This document shows positions 1 to 10,900 of a stretch of DNA of 64,000 nucleotides, piece after piece. The notes below the pieces were generated by a model. The model saw only the letters and a list, made by a program, of their open reading frames with translations, made no database searches and had not been told where the DNA came from. Location: positions 124,001 to 188,000 of the forward strand of contig JAAXUF010000004.1 of assembly GCA_013336165.1 (NCBI GenBank). The letters are read 5' to 3'. Position numbers and translations under genes: made by a program. Each line of letters begins with the position of its first letter. Position 1 is the stretch's first letter. Source of the DNA: Coriobacteriia bacterium (lineage in GTDB: Bacteria > Actinomycetota > Coriobacteriia > Anaerosomatales > JAAXUF01).

Positions 1-15
1 GTCCTTGAACCTCAT
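1..15 (-). CDS. start of an unidentified gene, truncated by window edge
   Basis: Only five codons (MRFKD) are visible before the left edge. They follow a good ribosome binding site (GGGAG, 6 to 7 bases before the ATG on the minus strand), 44 bases after the hisIE stop codon. It is probably the next gene of the histidine operon transcript. In some actinobacteria trpE follows hisI, but nothing visible here identifies the product. Confidence 0.45.
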
Positions 16-59
16 CGCATCTCCCTTTCACGCATTGGCGTCCGATACGATTGTGCCCA

Positions 60-737
60 CTACTTCCGCCGCGAAGCGAGTTCCTCGGCGAGGTCGGCGG
101 GCGTGAGATCGTTGCGTGCCATGACCACGAGCAAGTGGTAGATCACGTCGCCGATCTCGTACCGCAAGTGCTCCCGGTCGCCATCCTTGGCAGCCATGAT
201 CACCTCGCCGGCTTCCTCGGCGATCTTCTTGAGGAGCTTGTCCTCATGGCCGGAAAGCAACCGCGCCGTGTAACTCTCATCGGGCGACGCGCCGCGGCGC
301 GACTCGATAACGTCCCACAGCCCGTCGATAACCTCGCCGAATGCACTGCTTGCCGTTCGTATGGGCACATCGAGCGCGACGTGTCCGATGCCCGGCGCAA
401 GCCGCCGATAGAAGCACGAGAGCTCGCCCGTGTGGCACGCGCCCTCGCCGACTTGGTTGACGAGCACCAGCAAACAGTCGGCATCGCAGTCGTAGCGGAT
501 CTCGACGACGTCCTGCGTGTTGCCGCTCGATTCGCCCTTCATCCACAGCCTATTCCGGCTGCGGCTGAAGAACCACGTCTTGCCGGTCTCGATCGTCTCG
601 ACGAGCGCCTCGCGGTTCATGTAGGCGACCATCAGCACCTCGCGCGTATCGTGCTGCTGCACGACGGCCGTGATCAGGCCGGCCGAGTCGAAGGTCATCT
701 CGTCGATGCCGAGAAGGTCGTGTTCGCGATCAGCCAT
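60..737 (-). CDS. hisIE: bifunctional phosphoribosyl-AMP cyclohydrolase / phosphoribosyl-ATP pyrophosphatase
   Basis: Fused enzyme for steps 2 and 3 of histidine synthesis, opening and hydrolysing phosphoribosyl-ATP to ProFAR; cytoplasmic. The first ~115 residues are the HisI cyclohydrolase, with the metal-binding cysteines and aspartates of DCDADC and GACHTG. The last ~90 residues are the all-helical HisE pyrophosphohydrolase, with the acidic KIAEEAGEV motif. Length (225 aa) is normal for the fusion. The ATG has AAGGAG 7 bases upstream. It is the last complete gene of the his operon, 52 bases after hisF. Confident assignment. Confidence 0.96.
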   Translation of the reverse strand: MADREHDLLGIDEMTFDSAGLITAVVQQHDTREVLMVAYMNREALVETIETGKTWFFSRSRNRLWMKGESSGNTQDVVEIRYDCDADCLLVLVNQVGEGACHTGELSCFYRRLAPGIGHVALDVPIRTASSAFGEVIDGLWDVIESRRGASPDESYTARLLSGHEDKLLKKIAEEAGEVIMAAKDGDREHLRYEIGDVIYHLLVVMARNDLTPADLAEELASRRK

Positions 738-789
738 GTGGCAGCTCCTTGGTGATGTCTTCGTATAGAGCAGTCTATCAGCAGCGCTT

Positions 790-1554
790 CTACAGCCTTA
801 CAGGTATTCCGGCACGCCCCATCGCCTCTTTCACCTGGCGCACAGTGTAGGTTCCGAAGTGGAAGACGCTCGCAGCCAGCACGGCATCCGCATCGGCCTC
901 CACGCAGACCTCGGCGAAGTGGTCGAGCTCTCCGGCTCCGCCGGACGCGATCACCGGAATGTTGACGGCCCGCGTCACGGCCCGTGTCAGAGCCAGGTCG
1001 TAGCCTGTCTTCGTCCCGTCACAGTCCATGCTTGTAAGGAGGATCTCACCCGCGCCGAGACGTTCGGCCTCCTCGGCCCATCGGACCGCATCCATCTCCG
1101 TATTGATGCGTCCGCCGTTGATGAAGACCTCCCATCGGTCGCGGTCGCCCGCGATACGCCGCGCGTCGATTGCTACCACGATGCACTGCGAGCCGTAGAT
1201 GCGGCTGGTGTGCGTGATGAGCGCAGGGTCGCGAACGGCCGCCGAGTTAAGCGAGATCTTGTCGGCGCCGGCGGAGAGCATCGCGCGGATGTCGGCTGCG
1301 GTGCGCATACCGCCGCCTACTGTGTACGGGATGAAGCACTCCTCGGCGGTACGAGTGGCGACCTCGAGCATCGTCGGGCGGTCCTCGTGACTGGCGGTGA
1401 TGTCGAGGAAGACGACCTCGTCGGCGCCCTCGCGATCGTAGATCGCGGCCATCTCGACGGGGTCGCCGGCGTCGCGCAGGTTGACGAAGTTCACGCCCTT
1501 GACGACGCGTCCCTTGTGGACGTCCAAGCAGGGTATGACGCGCTTCATCAGCAT
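790..1554 (-). CDS. hisF: imidazole glycerol phosphate synthase cyclase subunit HisF
   Basis: TIM-barrel cyclase that, with HisH, converts PRFAR plus ammonia to imidazole glycerol phosphate and AICAR. The N-terminal [14 protein letters not shown] and the later AIDAR segment carry the two catalytic aspartates, and phosphate-binding glycine motifs (VGGGMR, ASGGAG) are present. At 254 aa it has the usual length. The ATG at 1554 gives the family-typical start MLxKRxIPCLD and overlaps hisA by 7 bases; an internal ATG at 1548 would make a TGATG overlap. Neither start has a strong Shine-Dalgarno, which suggests translational coupling to hisA. Confidence 0.96.
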   Translation of the reverse strand: MLMKRVIPCLDVHKGRVVKGVNFVNLRDAGDPVEMAAIYDREGADEVVFLDITASHEDRPTMLEVATRTAEECFIPYTVGGGMRTAADIRAMLSAGADKISLNSAAVRDPALITHTSRIYGSQCIVVAIDARRIAGDRDRWEVFINGGRINTEMDAVRWAEEAERLGAGEILLTSMDCDGTKTGYDLALTRAVTRAVNIPVIASGGAGELDHFAEVCVEADADAVLAASVFHFGTYTVRQVKEAMGRAGIPVRL

Positions 1555-2279
1555 GAGGCGACCGCAATCGCAAACGCATCGGACAACGTGAATGCGCCTT
1601 CGTAAATCGCGCGGCCCACGATCACGCCCTCGATCACGCCGGGTTCAAGCGCAGCGAGTGCTCGGATGTCGTCAAGGGTCGAGACGCCGCCGCTCGCCAC
1701 TACCGGGAAACCGGCGGTGCGCGCGATTCCGACATACGCCGGGGCGTTGATGCCGGATTGCATGCCGTCGCGCGAGATGTCGGTGTAGACCAGATGCGCC
1801 ACGCCAAGGTCGCGCAGTTCGCCGACAAGTTCGCTCGCCCGCGTAGCCGTGCCCTCGCGCCAGCCTTCGACCGCCACGAACCCGTCGCGCGCGTCGATGC
1901 CAGCCATGACCGCGTCGCCGAAGCGACTGACGGCCTCGCGCACGAACGCCGGGTCCGTCGCCAGCTTCGTGCCCAGCACGCAGCGCCCGGCTCCGGCGAC
2001 GACCAGTCGCGCAAGCGTGTCGAGCGACCTGATGCCGCCGCCCACCTCCACGCGAGCGCCTGTCTCGGCGACGATGCGCTCGACCACAGCGATGTTGGCG
2101 GGCACTCCGTCACGCGCACCGTCGAGGTCAACGACGTGGATCCACTCGGCGCCGTCGGCCACGAACTGGCGTGCCGCCGCGACAGGATCCTCGTTGTAGA
2201 CGGTGACGCGATCGTAGTCACCTTGCGCCAGGCGCACTGCTCGGCCGCCGAGGATGTCGATTGCGGGGAAAACGATCAC
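1548..2279 (-). CDS. hisA: ProFAR isomerase HisA
   Basis: Isomerises ProFAR to PRFAR, step 4 of histidine synthesis. It is a (beta/alpha)8 barrel with the two half-barrel catalytic aspartates in FPAIDILGG and in GIDARDG, and phosphate-binding glycines (VGGGIRS, ASGGVS). Its 243 aa length is normal. The start is GTG, overlapping the hisH stop as GTGA, with AGGAG 8 bases upstream. Actinomycete PriA, which also serves tryptophan synthesis, belongs to the same family. Sequence reading alone does not exclude dual function here, and no trp genes are visible in the window. Confidence 0.95.
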   Translation of the reverse strand: MIVFPAIDILGGRAVRLAQGDYDRVTVYNEDPVAAARQFVADGAEWIHVVDLDGARDGVPANIAVVERIVAETGARVEVGGGIRSLDTLARLVVAGAGRCVLGTKLATDPAFVREAVSRFGDAVMAGIDARDGFVAVEGWREGTATRASELVGELRDLGVAHLVYTDISRDGMQSGINAPAYVGIARTAGFPVVASGGVSTLDDIRALAALEPGVIEGVIVGRAIYEGAFTLSDAFAIAVASC

Positions 2280-2905
2280 GATGCGAACTCCTCGGCAAGG
2301 CGGCCGAAGTTGGCGAGCAGCTTCAGGCCCATGGTGGACGATTTCTCGGGGTGAAACTGGACAGCGTGGATGTTGCCGACTTGGATGGCCGAGGCGAACC
2401 TGACACCGTACTCAGTCGAACCGGAGATAGCGGCCGAATCCTGCGGTGCCAGCCGGTAGCTGTGCACGAAGTAGAACGCCGTCGACTCGGGAATGCCGTC
2501 GAACAGCGGGCTTTCGCGCGGATACTCCACGGTATTCCAGCCGATGTGCGGGATCTTCACGCCGCCCGGAAGGCGCTCGCATGTGCCCGGTACGAGGCCA
2601 AGCCCCACCCACTCGCCGTCTTCGAGGCCGACGTCGGCGAGTAGCTGCATCCCCAGGCAGATGCCGAGAAACGGCGTCCCCTGACCGATGCGGTGGCGCA
2701 GCGTGTCTTCGATACCGCTCGCGCGCAGGTTGGCGGCCGCGTCGCGAAACGCGCCTACGCCCGGCAGCACGATACCGTCGGCGGCCGCGATCACGGCGGC
2801 ATCGTCGGTCACGACCACGTCGGTGATCCCGGCGTGCTCGAAGCCCTTCTGCACGCTGCGCAGATTGCCCATGCGGTAATCGACGATGGCGATGCGAGGG
2901 CTCAC
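2276..2905 (-). CDS. hisH: imidazole glycerol phosphate synthase glutaminase subunit HisH
   Basis: Class I glutamine amidotransferase that feeds ammonia to HisF. The nucleophile cysteine is in GICLGMQLL and the His-Glu pair in VQFHPEKS completes the triad. Length 209 aa is standard. The GTG start overlaps the hisB stop codon (GTGA) with AAGG upstream, so it is coupled to hisB. The gene order hisB-hisH-hisA-hisF is classical for this pathway. Confidence 0.95.
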   Translation of the reverse strand: MSPRIAIVDYRMGNLRSVQKGFEHAGITDVVVTDDAAVIAAADGIVLPGVGAFRDAAANLRASGIEDTLRHRIGQGTPFLGICLGMQLLADVGLEDGEWVGLGLVPGTCERLPGGVKIPHIGWNTVEYPRESPLFDGIPESTAFYFVHSYRLAPQDSAAISGSTEYGVRFASAIQVGNIHAVQFHPEKSSTMGLKLLANFGRLAEEFAS

Positions 2906-3489
2906 AGGCTGCCTTTCGTGGAGGGCACGCCGACCACGCGCGGGTCGAGCGCGACCGCGTCCTTGAGCGCGCGGGCGACCGCCTTGAACGCGGCTTCGAT
3001 GATGTGGTGCGAGTTCTCGCCCGCAAGCGAGCGCACGTGCAGCGTCAGCCCCGCGTTGGCGGCAAGCGCGACCAAGAACTCCTTCGCAAGCGTGGTGTCG
3101 AACGTGCCGATGATCTCGATCGGCAGATCGACGGCCCAGCAGAGTTGCCCGCGGCCGGAAATGTCGACTGCGGCCAGCACGAGCGCCTCGTCCATCGGCA
3201 CCGTTGCCGAGCCGAACCGCGTGATGCCGGTGCGCTCCCCCAGTGCTTGCGTGATCGCCTGCCCCATCACGATGCCGACGTCCTCAACCGTGTGGTGTGC
3301 GTCGACGTCCAAGTCCCCGGACGCGGCGACCGTGAGGTCGAAGAGCCCATGGCGCCCAAAGGCGTCGAGCATGTGATCGAAGAACGGCACGCCGGTCACC
3401 ACGATCACGCGCCCCTCCCCGTCGAGGTCAAGCGTGGCCGCAATGTCGGTCTCGCGGGTCGCGCGGGATATTGTTGAGATGCGTCCCAT
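2902..3489 (-). CDS. hisB: imidazoleglycerol-phosphate dehydratase HisB
   Basis: Dehydrates imidazole glycerol phosphate to imidazole acetol phosphate using two manganese ions. The metal-binding His/Glu clusters DAHHTVEDVG and NSHHIIEAAFKA are intact, as is the N-terminal RATRETDI. This is the monofunctional dehydratase, with no HisN phosphatase domain. I chose the ATG at 3489 because GAGAGGA lies 9 bases upstream and the resulting 195 aa is the family norm. An upstream ATG at 3516 overlaps the hisC stop and would add nine residues. Confidence 0.95.
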   Translation of the reverse strand: MGRISTISRATRETDIAATLDLDGEGRVIVVTGVPFFDHMLDAFGRHGLFDLTVAASGDLDVDAHHTVEDVGIVMGQAITQALGERTGITRFGSATVPMDEALVLAAVDISGRGQLCWAVDLPIEIIGTFDTTLAKEFLVALAANAGLTLHVRSLAGENSHHIIEAAFKAVARALKDAVALDPRVVGVPSTKGSL

Positions 3490-3512
3490 CCTGGTGCCGT
3501 CCTCTCCGCTCA

Positions 3513-4607
3513 TCATGCGCCGCCGTTTGTGCCGTTCTTCCGGTGCGCTAGGCAGTCCTCCATCGCCGCGAGGAACGCGCGGTTCTCGGCATCGCTGCCC
3601 GATGTCACGCGCAGACAGTCCTCAAGTCCCTCCGCGCGCGAGAAGTCGCGCACCAGTACCGAGTGATTGTGCAACAGATCACGCCACAAGGCGCCCGCAT
3701 GCTCGACGCGGAAGAGGACGAAGTTGGCTTGGCTGGGAAAGACCTCAACCCCGCCCATCGCCGAGAGGCCCTTGATGAGTGCCTTGCGGCCACGCACGAG
3801 GTCGTGAATGTCCTGCTCGAAGATCATCCGCTCGCGATAGACCGTGGTGGCCACCATCTGCGAGAACGAGTCGACCGAGTACGGTTGGCGCACCTTCAGG
3901 AGCTCCTGAATGACTTCGGGACTGGCCAGAAGGTACCCAAGGCGAAGTCCGGCCATCGAGAAGGCCTTCGAAAACGTGCGCAAGATGACCAGGTTGTCAT
4001 GGCGCGCCATGTGTGGTCGCATGGTGACACGGGAGAACTCGAAGTACGCCTCGTCGACCAGCACGATCGCGTCGGTCGAATTCAGAAGCTCGATTAGGAA
4101 CGACTCGTCGGTCAGGCCGCCGGTTGGGTTGTTCGGGTTGGCGAGGAAGACAAGGTCTATGTCACCCTCGGCGACCCGCTCAAGCACCGCCTGCTGGTCG
4201 ACGGAGAAGTCCGCAAGCCGGGGGATGCATTCGACCTGAGTGCCTGTCACCTGCGCATCGATGCCGTACATCGAAAACGTCGGCGGCATGTCGAGCAGCT
4301 TGCGCCCAGCCCCGCCCCATGCCAGCAGCAGGTTGAAGATCAGCTCGTCTCCCCCGTTGCCGATAAGGACGTTCTCGGAGTCCAAGCCGTTGGCCTCGGC
4401 GATGAGGGCGCGCAGTTCATGGGCGGTCGGGTCAGGGTAGCGGTTGAACGGGAATTCCGGCAGCCGCTTTGCCAGCTTCGTGAGGATCGCCTTAGGCAGG
4501 TTCGAGGGATTCTCGTTGCTCGCGAGAATGACCTCGGCCTTGAGCTCCTTAGCGTCGTAGGGTGTCAGAGCTTCAAGCTCCGGCCGAGACGGACGGATAG
4601 GCGACAT
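3513..4607 (-). CDS. hisC: histidinol-phosphate aminotransferase HisC
   Basis: PLP-dependent class I/II aminotransferase making histidinol phosphate from imidazole acetol phosphate and glutamate. The PLP lysine is in RTFSKAFSMAGLRLGY, with NPNNPTG and VDEAYFEF preceding it. Its length of 364 aa is normal. It begins directly after the hisD TAG, and the ribosome binding site lies inside the GGAAGAGGAAGG run that encodes the acidic HisD tail. Related aminotransferases can act on aromatic substrates, but the operon position fixes the role. Confidence 0.95.
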   Translation of the reverse strand: MSPIRPSRPELEALTPYDAKELKAEVILASNENPSNLPKAILTKLAKRLPEFPFNRYPDPTAHELRALIAEANGLDSENVLIGNGGDELIFNLLLAWGGAGRKLLDMPPTFSMYGIDAQVTGTQVECIPRLADFSVDQQAVLERVAEGDIDLVFLANPNNPTGGLTDESFLIELLNSTDAIVLVDEAYFEFSRVTMRPHMARHDNLVILRTFSKAFSMAGLRLGYLLASPEVIQELLKVRQPYSVDSFSQMVATTVYRERMIFEQDIHDLVRGRKALIKGLSAMGGVEVFPSQANFVLFRVEHAGALWRDLLHNHSVLVRDFSRAEGLEDCLRVTSGSDAENRAFLAAMEDCLAHRKNGTNGGA

Positions 4608-5975
4608 CTATGAGCCACCTTCCTCTTCCAGGTCGGTCAGTTCGTCGAGTTCCTCTTCGTACGCGTCGTGCTCGTCTCCGGCCATCTCGGCCACCGCCTC
4701 GAGGCGAAGCGAAACCGCACGGGCGTGCGCCCAGAGGCCTTCCTTGCCAGCGATCTCGAGCACTGTCTCGGCATCGGCCTCAAGCGCGTCAAAGCTGTAC
4801 GACAGAACGCTCGACTTCTTCACGAAGTCGTCAACCGACAGCGGGCTTGAGAAACGTGCCGTGCCGCCGGTGGGCAGAACGTGGTTGGGTCCGGCGACGT
4901 AATCGCCCACGCTTTCGGGCGTCCAGGGTCCGAGGAAGATCGCGCCCGCGTTGTGGATGCCGCCGAGCAGCTCGAACGGGTCGGCCATCTGCACCTCAAG
5001 GTGCTCAGGCGCGATGAAGTCCGATACCTCGAGCGCGGCGGCGACATCGGGGCACACGACGATAAGGCCGTTATCGGCAAGCGAGCGCGCGGTGATCTCG
5101 CCGCGCGGGGACTCGGCAAGCAGCGCCTTGAGCGCATCCTCGACGAGTTCCGGCAACTCGGGATCGGTCGTGACGAGGTAGGTCGCCGCGCGCGGGTCGT
5201 GCTCGGCCTGCGCCATGAGATCGATAGCCACGAACAGCGGCTCGGCGGTCTCATCGGCGAGGATGAGGACTTCCGAGGGGCCTGCAAGCATGTCGATACC
5301 CACGTCACCCATCACGAGCTTCTTCGCGGCGGTCACATATGCGTTGCCGGGGCCGACGATCTTGTCGACGCGCGGTATCTGCGCGGTGCCGTACGCAAGC
5401 GCGGCGACAGCCTGCGCGCCACCGACCTTGTAGATCTCGTCGACGCCGGCCCTCGCAGCGGCGGCCAGCGTGTACGGGTTCACACTTCCGTCTGCCGCAG
5501 GCGGCACGACCATCGCGATCTCACCAACACCCGCGACCATCGCCGGGATCGCGGTCATCAGCACGCTGGAGGGGTACTTCGCACGCCCACCCGGCACGTA
5601 GATGCCTACGCGCGCAAGCGGTGTCACCTTCTGGCCGAGGAACACGCCGCCTTCCTGCGCGGTGAACCAAGACTGCGGGATCTGTCGGCGGTGGAAGTCC
5701 TCGATCGAGTCGGCCGCGAGCGCAATCGCCTCAAGAAACGCCGGTTCGACGGCGGACAGCGCCGCCTCGATTTCCTCGGCGGTGACGAGGAACGTCTTGA
5801 TGTCGGCCTTGTCGAACGTGGCTGTGTACTCGGAAAGCGCGACGTCACCTCGCGCCTTCACGTCGTCAACGATGCGTGCCGCCACGCCGAGGACTTCTGC
5901 ATCGACGCCGCCACTTCGCGCGAGGTTGGCGTCTGTCAGGCTTTGACCGCGCCTGAGGATGATCTTGCGCATCAT
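4608..5975 (-). CDS. hisD: histidinol dehydrogenase HisD
   Basis: Zn-dependent, NAD-dependent four-electron oxidation of histidinol to histidine, the last step of the pathway. Signature segments are [38 protein letters not shown] and the Zn/catalytic AEHDPRA. It overlaps hisG by 4 bases (ATGA). At 455 aa it is longer than a typical ~430 aa HisD because of a strongly acidic C-terminal tail (about residues 428-455, with [12 protein letters not shown] at the very end). The tail has no known catalytic role; its coding DNA also supplies the hisC ribosome binding site. Confidence 0.96.
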   Translation of the reverse strand: MMRKIILRRGQSLTDANLARSGGVDAEVLGVAARIVDDVKARGDVALSEYTATFDKADIKTFLVTAEEIEAALSAVEPAFLEAIALAADSIEDFHRRQIPQSWFTAQEGGVFLGQKVTPLARVGIYVPGGRAKYPSSVLMTAIPAMVAGVGEIAMVVPPAADGSVNPYTLAAAARAGVDEIYKVGGAQAVAALAYGTAQIPRVDKIVGPGNAYVTAAKKLVMGDVGIDMLAGPSEVLILADETAEPLFVAIDLMAQAEHDPRAATYLVTTDPELPELVEDALKALLAESPRGEITARSLADNGLIVVCPDVAAALEVSDFIAPEHLEVQMADPFELLGGIHNAGAIFLGPWTPESVGDYVAGPNHVLPTGGTARFSSPLSVDDFVKKSSVLSYSFDALEADAETVLEIAGKEGLWAHARAVSLRLEAVAEMAGDEHDAYEEELDELTDLEEEGGS

Positions 5976-6649
5976 GACTGGGCCCTTCCTTCGAGAGCGG
6001 ACGCAAGCGCATCCGCGAGAACGTACACGCGCGGATCCGTACGAACCGCCGCCGGATTGCCCACGAAGCGCGCCGTGGACTCGAGTACCTCGCCCACGAT
6101 GCGCAACCGGTTCTCGCGCAACGTGGTTCCGGTCGCGGTGATGTCGACGATCTGATCGGCAAGGCCGATGAGCGGCGCGAGCTCGATGTTGCCGTGCAGC
6201 TTCACGATCTCGACCTGCACGCCCTGGGCGTCGAAGTACGCCTGCGTGATGTTGGGATACTTGGTGGCTACGCGCACTACGCCGAGGTGGCGCACCCGCT
6301 CGGCAACGGTTGCGGCTGCGTCCTCGGGCTCGGCGACGATGAAGCGGCAGCCTCCGAAACCGAGGTCGACGAGCTCGACTGCGTCGAGGCCGGCCTCAAC
6401 GAGCACGTCCTTGCCGGCGATCGCGCAATCGGCACCGCCGTAGGCGATGTAGACGGGAATGTCCGTGGGGCGCGCGATCACGTACTCGGCGTCGGGCGTG
6501 CGCACGATGAGAGAGCGGCCCGGCTCGGCAAGCCCGGCCGTGTCCAGCCCCGCGGCAGCGAGCGCCGCCACGCTTTCGGCGAATAGCGCGCCCTTGGGGA
6601 CCGCGATGCGTAAGGGACGCATCGCACATATGTCGCATCCGTTTGCCAT
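5972..6649 (-). CDS. hisG: ATP phosphoribosyltransferase catalytic subunit, short form HisG
   Basis: First committed and feedback-controlled step: ATP + PRPP to phosphoribosyl-ATP. At 225 aa it is the short form, which lacks the C-terminal regulatory ACT-like domain and needs HisZ. Recognisable segments are IAVPKGALF near the start, ADCAIAGKDVL, and the PRPP loop VDITATGTTLREN. The start at 6649 follows the hisZ stop by one base (TAAGATG) and has AAGGGGGG about 7 bases upstream. A second ATG at 6622 (MRPLRIAV) would also give a plausible protein. Confidence 0.95.
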   Translation of the reverse strand: MANGCDICAMRPLRIAVPKGALFAESVAALAAAGLDTAGLAEPGRSLIVRTPDAEYVIARPTDIPVYIAYGGADCAIAGKDVLVEAGLDAVELVDLGFGGCRFIVAEPEDAAATVAERVRHLGVVRVATKYPNITQAYFDAQGVQVEIVKLHGNIELAPLIGLADQIVDITATGTTLRENRLRIVGEVLESTARFVGNPAAVRTDPRVYVLADALASALEGRAQS

Positions 6650-6650
6650 C

Positions 6651-7871
6651 TTAGCGCCCCCCTTCTTCCTCAAAGCGCAGAATCGGCTTGCCCGCCGCAT
6701 CCAGCGTGCAGAATCTGCCGCCCGGCTGCGCCAGCATCGCTTCGCGCGCGCCGAAGCGTATCGCCTCCGCAACCAGTTCTTCGCCGAGAGCCGCCGAAAG
6801 CGCGACCCGCTTCCCCAACCGACGCAGCTTGCGCGCCGTCGGAAGCGCCAGCGCGGGGTCGCCTCCCACGAGCGCGTCGAGCCCACGCACGTCCACGCGC
6901 TGGCCCTGCTCCACGAGCGCGATCATGATGCGCTCAAGTCCCAGCGCGAATCCGGCCGCCGGAGTGGGCGCGCCGTATGCTGCCAGCACGCCGTCGTAGC
7001 GGCCGCCCCCACCGAGCGGAAGCCCGACACCGCGCGCGTATGCCTCCACGACAAGCCCGGTGTAGTAGTCGAAAGAACGCATCACCGAGAAGTCGATGAC
7101 CACACGCCTCGTCACGCCGGCCGCATCGAGAAGGTCCCACGTCGCGGCAAGCTCGTTGAGAACGCTTTCGCAGCCCAGTCCCGTAGTCGCGTTCCTGCAC
7201 GCCTCGATCGCCTCGCGTCCACCACGCAGGCGAGGAACCGTCGACAGCGCCGAGACCACCTGCGGGGACGTCGCTTCGCGCGCAAGACGATCGAGAGCGA
7301 CGAGGTCGCGTTCGTGCGCCGCCGCAAGCACAGCGCGACTCCAGTCCGGCCCGCCATCGGCTGCGGCTAGAAGCGCGTGCAGGACCGCGACGGTGCCCAC
7401 GGCGACCGTGAATTCCGGGATGCGCGCGGCTTCAAGCGCCTCGACCAGCACCGCGACGACCTCGGCGTCGGCGGCAGCGCCGCCCTCGCCCACGAGCTCA
7501 ATGCCTGCCTGCGTGAACTGCCGAGCTTGGCCGCGGAGCGACTCTTGCTCGCGGAAGACCTCGGCGGCATAGCGGAAGCGGTGCGGACCCGGCTGGTCGG
7601 CCAGCCGCGAAGCCGACAGGCGCGCGATCGGCACCGTCATGTCGGGACGCAGCGCGAGCAGCCGCCCATCGAGGTCGATCAGCCGGAACGCCGTGCCTTG
7701 GAGCGAACCGGCAGCGGCTTCGAGCGCCGCGAGGTCCTCGACCACCGGCGTCTCCACCAGCCCGAAGCCCCATGCCGAGAACACATCGGCTATGCGGCGC
7801 GATACAACTTCGCGCTCTTCGGCTTCGGCTGGTAGCACGTCACGGAAACCTCGCGGGGTAACAGGGCGCAT
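6651..7871 (-). CDS. hisZ: ATP phosphoribosyltransferase regulatory subunit HisZ
   Basis: HisZ is a catalytically dead histidyl-tRNA synthetase paralogue that complexes with short HisG, activating it and mediating histidine inhibition. It shows the class II fold: GFRDVLPAEAEERE at the N-terminus, RPDMTVPIARL (motif 2 region) and GGGGRYDGVL. It lacks the C-terminal anticodon-binding domain and is 406 aa. Its immediate coupling to short HisG supports HisZ over HisS. It is the first gene of the his operon, 66 bases downstream of dnaE. No leader peptide or T-box is visible in that gap. Confidence 0.93.
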   Translation of the reverse strand: MRPVTPRGFRDVLPAEAEEREVVSRRIADVFSAWGFGLVETPVVEDLAALEAAAGSLQGTAFRLIDLDGRLLALRPDMTVPIARLSASRLADQPGPHRFRYAAEVFREQESLRGQARQFTQAGIELVGEGGAAADAEVVAVLVEALEAARIPEFTVAVGTVAVLHALLAAADGGPDWSRAVLAAAHERDLVALDRLAREATSPQVVSALSTVPRLRGGREAIEACRNATTGLGCESVLNELAATWDLLDAAGVTRRVVIDFSVMRSFDYYTGLVVEAYARGVGLPLGGGGRYDGVLAAYGAPTPAAGFALGLERIMIALVEQGQRVDVRGLDALVGGDPALALPTARKLRRLGKRVALSAALGEELVAEAIRFGAREAMLAQPGGRFCTLDAAGKPILRFEEEGGR

Positions 7872-7937
7872 CGTGCGCTCACTTTCTCTTTATCACAGTA
7901 GAGTGCTATAGCAGCGTAAAGGATCGCCGCCAATCGG

Positions 7938-10900
7938 TCAACGTGCCGCCCATCGCCGACGGCCTTCAGGTTCCTGCCCCACGGAAGGATCCGATACCGC
8001 GTCCGGCCCGAAAATCTCTGTCAACTCGGCCCACAATCCACTGGCGGCCCTGTCGACGGTCTGCGGCATGAGTGCTTCCATGGTCCGGTCACTCGCCTCT
8101 TCGCGCACGAGCAACGCCACGACATCGCGCCCCGGAAAGTGCGACAGGATTGTTTTGAGCTTCTCGGCACGCCCGTTAGAGAGCGCGCCTGCATCGGTTG
8201 TGATGACCAGACGGCCAGGAGGAGCCTGGAAATCCCCGTCGTCGAACTCTTGGACCTCGGAGACGATGAGCTTGCGCCCCCGGTCCGAGTCTTCCAGTTT
8301 CGCACGCATGCGCACAACGCGGTCCTCGGTCATGATGTCTCGGCAGCGCTCGTAGATCTGCGGGAACAAGACGGCCTCGATGTTGCCGTCCAGATCCTCG
8401 AGGCGCGCGATCGCCATCATCGCGCCCTTCTTGGTCGGCTTGCGATCCACGCTCGCGAGCAGACCCGCGAACCATCCCACCGTGCCGTCCTTGACCTCGT
8501 CGATAGCCCCGAGCGAGTAGTCCGCCGCGCGGCGGATCGCCTCAGCGATCCCCTTGAGTGGATGGTCCGAGACGTAGATGCCCAGCATCTCTTTCTCGAA
8601 GGCGAGCTTCATTCGCTTCTCCCATTCGTCGCCGTTGGGCGGCGGGGTAGAATCGGCAAGCCCGTGGTCCTCGGCGGCGAAGAAATCGAACATCGAGACC
8701 TGGCCCGAGTCGACGTCCTTAGCGCGCTTGATCGCCGAGTCCACGCAGCTGTCCATCATCGACAGGAGGTGCTTTCGCGTATATCCCGTCGAGTCGAACG
8801 CGCCCGCCTTGACCAGTGACTCGATCGTCTTCTTGTTCGCCTGCCGCATATCGACGCGCGCGCAAAAATCCTGCAGCGACGCGAAACGGCCGCCCTCGTC
8901 ACGCGCGGTCACGATGGTGTCGACCACGCCCTCGCCCACTCCGCGGATTCCGGCGAGCCCGAAACGAATACCCTCGCCGGACACCGCCGTGAAACTGCGC
9001 CCTGACGAGTTCACGTCCGGCGGCAGCACCGTCATGCCGGCCCGGTTACACTCGGCGACATAGCGCACGATCTGGTCGGTCTTGCCGGTGTAGCTGGAGA
9101 GCACCGCCGCCATGTACTCGAGCGGATAATGCGCCTTCAGGTACGCAGTCTGCATCGTGATGACGCCGTATGCCGCCGAGTGGCTCTTGTTGAATGCGTA
9201 CTCGGCGAACTTCTCGATGTCTGTCCACATGCGCTCGGCGAGTTTGGGGTCGTACCCGCTGTCCTTGGCGCCACCGATCCAGTCGTTCTTGAGAAGCGCG
9301 AGGACGTTCTTGTCCTTCTTGCCCATCGCCTTGCGCAGTTTGTCGGCTTTCGCCGCCGAGAAGCCCGACATCATCATCGAGATCCGCATGACCTGCTCCT
9401 GATAGACCACGGTGCCGTAGGTCTCTTCCAGGATCGACTTGAGGCGGTCGTCGTAGTAAGTGACCTGCTTGCGCCCGTGCTTGCGGTCGACGAAGTCCTT
9501 GACCATTCCGCTGCCCAACGGGCCCGGACGGTAGAGCGCCAGTACCGCGACAATGTCGCCGAACGTGGTGGGCTTGAGATCCTTCAACAGCTGCCGCATG
9601 CCCGGCGACTCGACCTGGAACACGCCTACCGTATCAGCGTTCTGGAGCAGCTTGAACGTCTCAGGATCATCGAGCGGCAGCTCGTCCGGCACCAGGACCA
9701 CGCCGTGATTCGCCAGAACATTGCGCACGGCATTCGCGATGACCGTCAGCGTCCGCAGGCCAAGGAAGTCCATCTTAAGCAGGCCCATGTCCGCAACGGT
9801 CGGGCCGTCGTACTGCGTGATGACCGCGCCACCCTTGGTGTCGTACTTGACCGGTACGTAGTAGTGCAGCGGGTCCCGGCAGATGACGACGCCGGCGGCG
9901 TGAACGCCTTCCCCGCGCACGATGCCTTCGAGAGAGCGCGCGGCATCCACAATCCGCGCGGTGTCGGGATTGGACTTGTAGTCGGCCTTGAACTCGGCGT
10001 TTTGCTCTAACGACATATCGATGGTTGCGCCGAGTTCCTCAAGGATCATCTTCGAGACCTTGTCCGGCACACCATACGGATAGCCCAGAACCCGCCCGGC
10101 GTCGCGAACCGCTGCGCGCGCCTTCATGGTGCCGAACGTGATGATCTGCGCGACCTTGTCGGCGCCGTACTTATCGCGCACGTAGTCGATGACTTCGCCG
10201 CGGCGTTCGTCGTCGAAGTCCATGTCGATATCGGGCATTTCCGTTCGCTCGGGGTTTAAGAACCGCTCGAAGAGCAAACCGTTGGCGATCGGGTCGAGGT
10301 TGGTGATCCCCAGTGCGTAGGAGATGATCGAGCCGGCCGCTGAACCTCGGCCCGGACCCACGCCGATACCCTGCTTCTTGGCCCAGGTCGTGAAGTCCTG
10401 GACGATCAGGAAGTACGCCGAGATGCCCTTGGGGACGACGATCGAAAGCTCATAATCGAGGCGCCCGATGACTTCCTCCGGCACAGGGTCGCCGTAGCGT
10501 TCCTTGAGCCCCGCGATGCACGCTTCGCGGAGATACTCGTTTTCAGTCATCCCTTCGGGGACTTTGAACACCGGAAGGATGATCTTGCCGGTCTCAATCT
10601 CCACATCGCATTTCTCGGCGATGGCGAGGGTATTGGAAAGCGCCTCTTCGTACTCGCCGACGGCGCTTCTCATCTCCGCGTGCGACTTCATGTAGAACTC
10701 GTCACAGGAGAACTTCATCCGGCCGGGCTGATCGACTGTCGAGCCGGTACCGATGCACAGCAAGAGGTCCTGCGTGCGCGCATCCTCACGCGTAAGGTAG
10801 TGAACGTCATTGGTGGCCACCGTCGGCAGACCCATCTCGCGCGCGAGAGAAGAAAGCTCACGGTTGAGTTGCTTCTGCGACACGCCCGCATCGGTGACGA

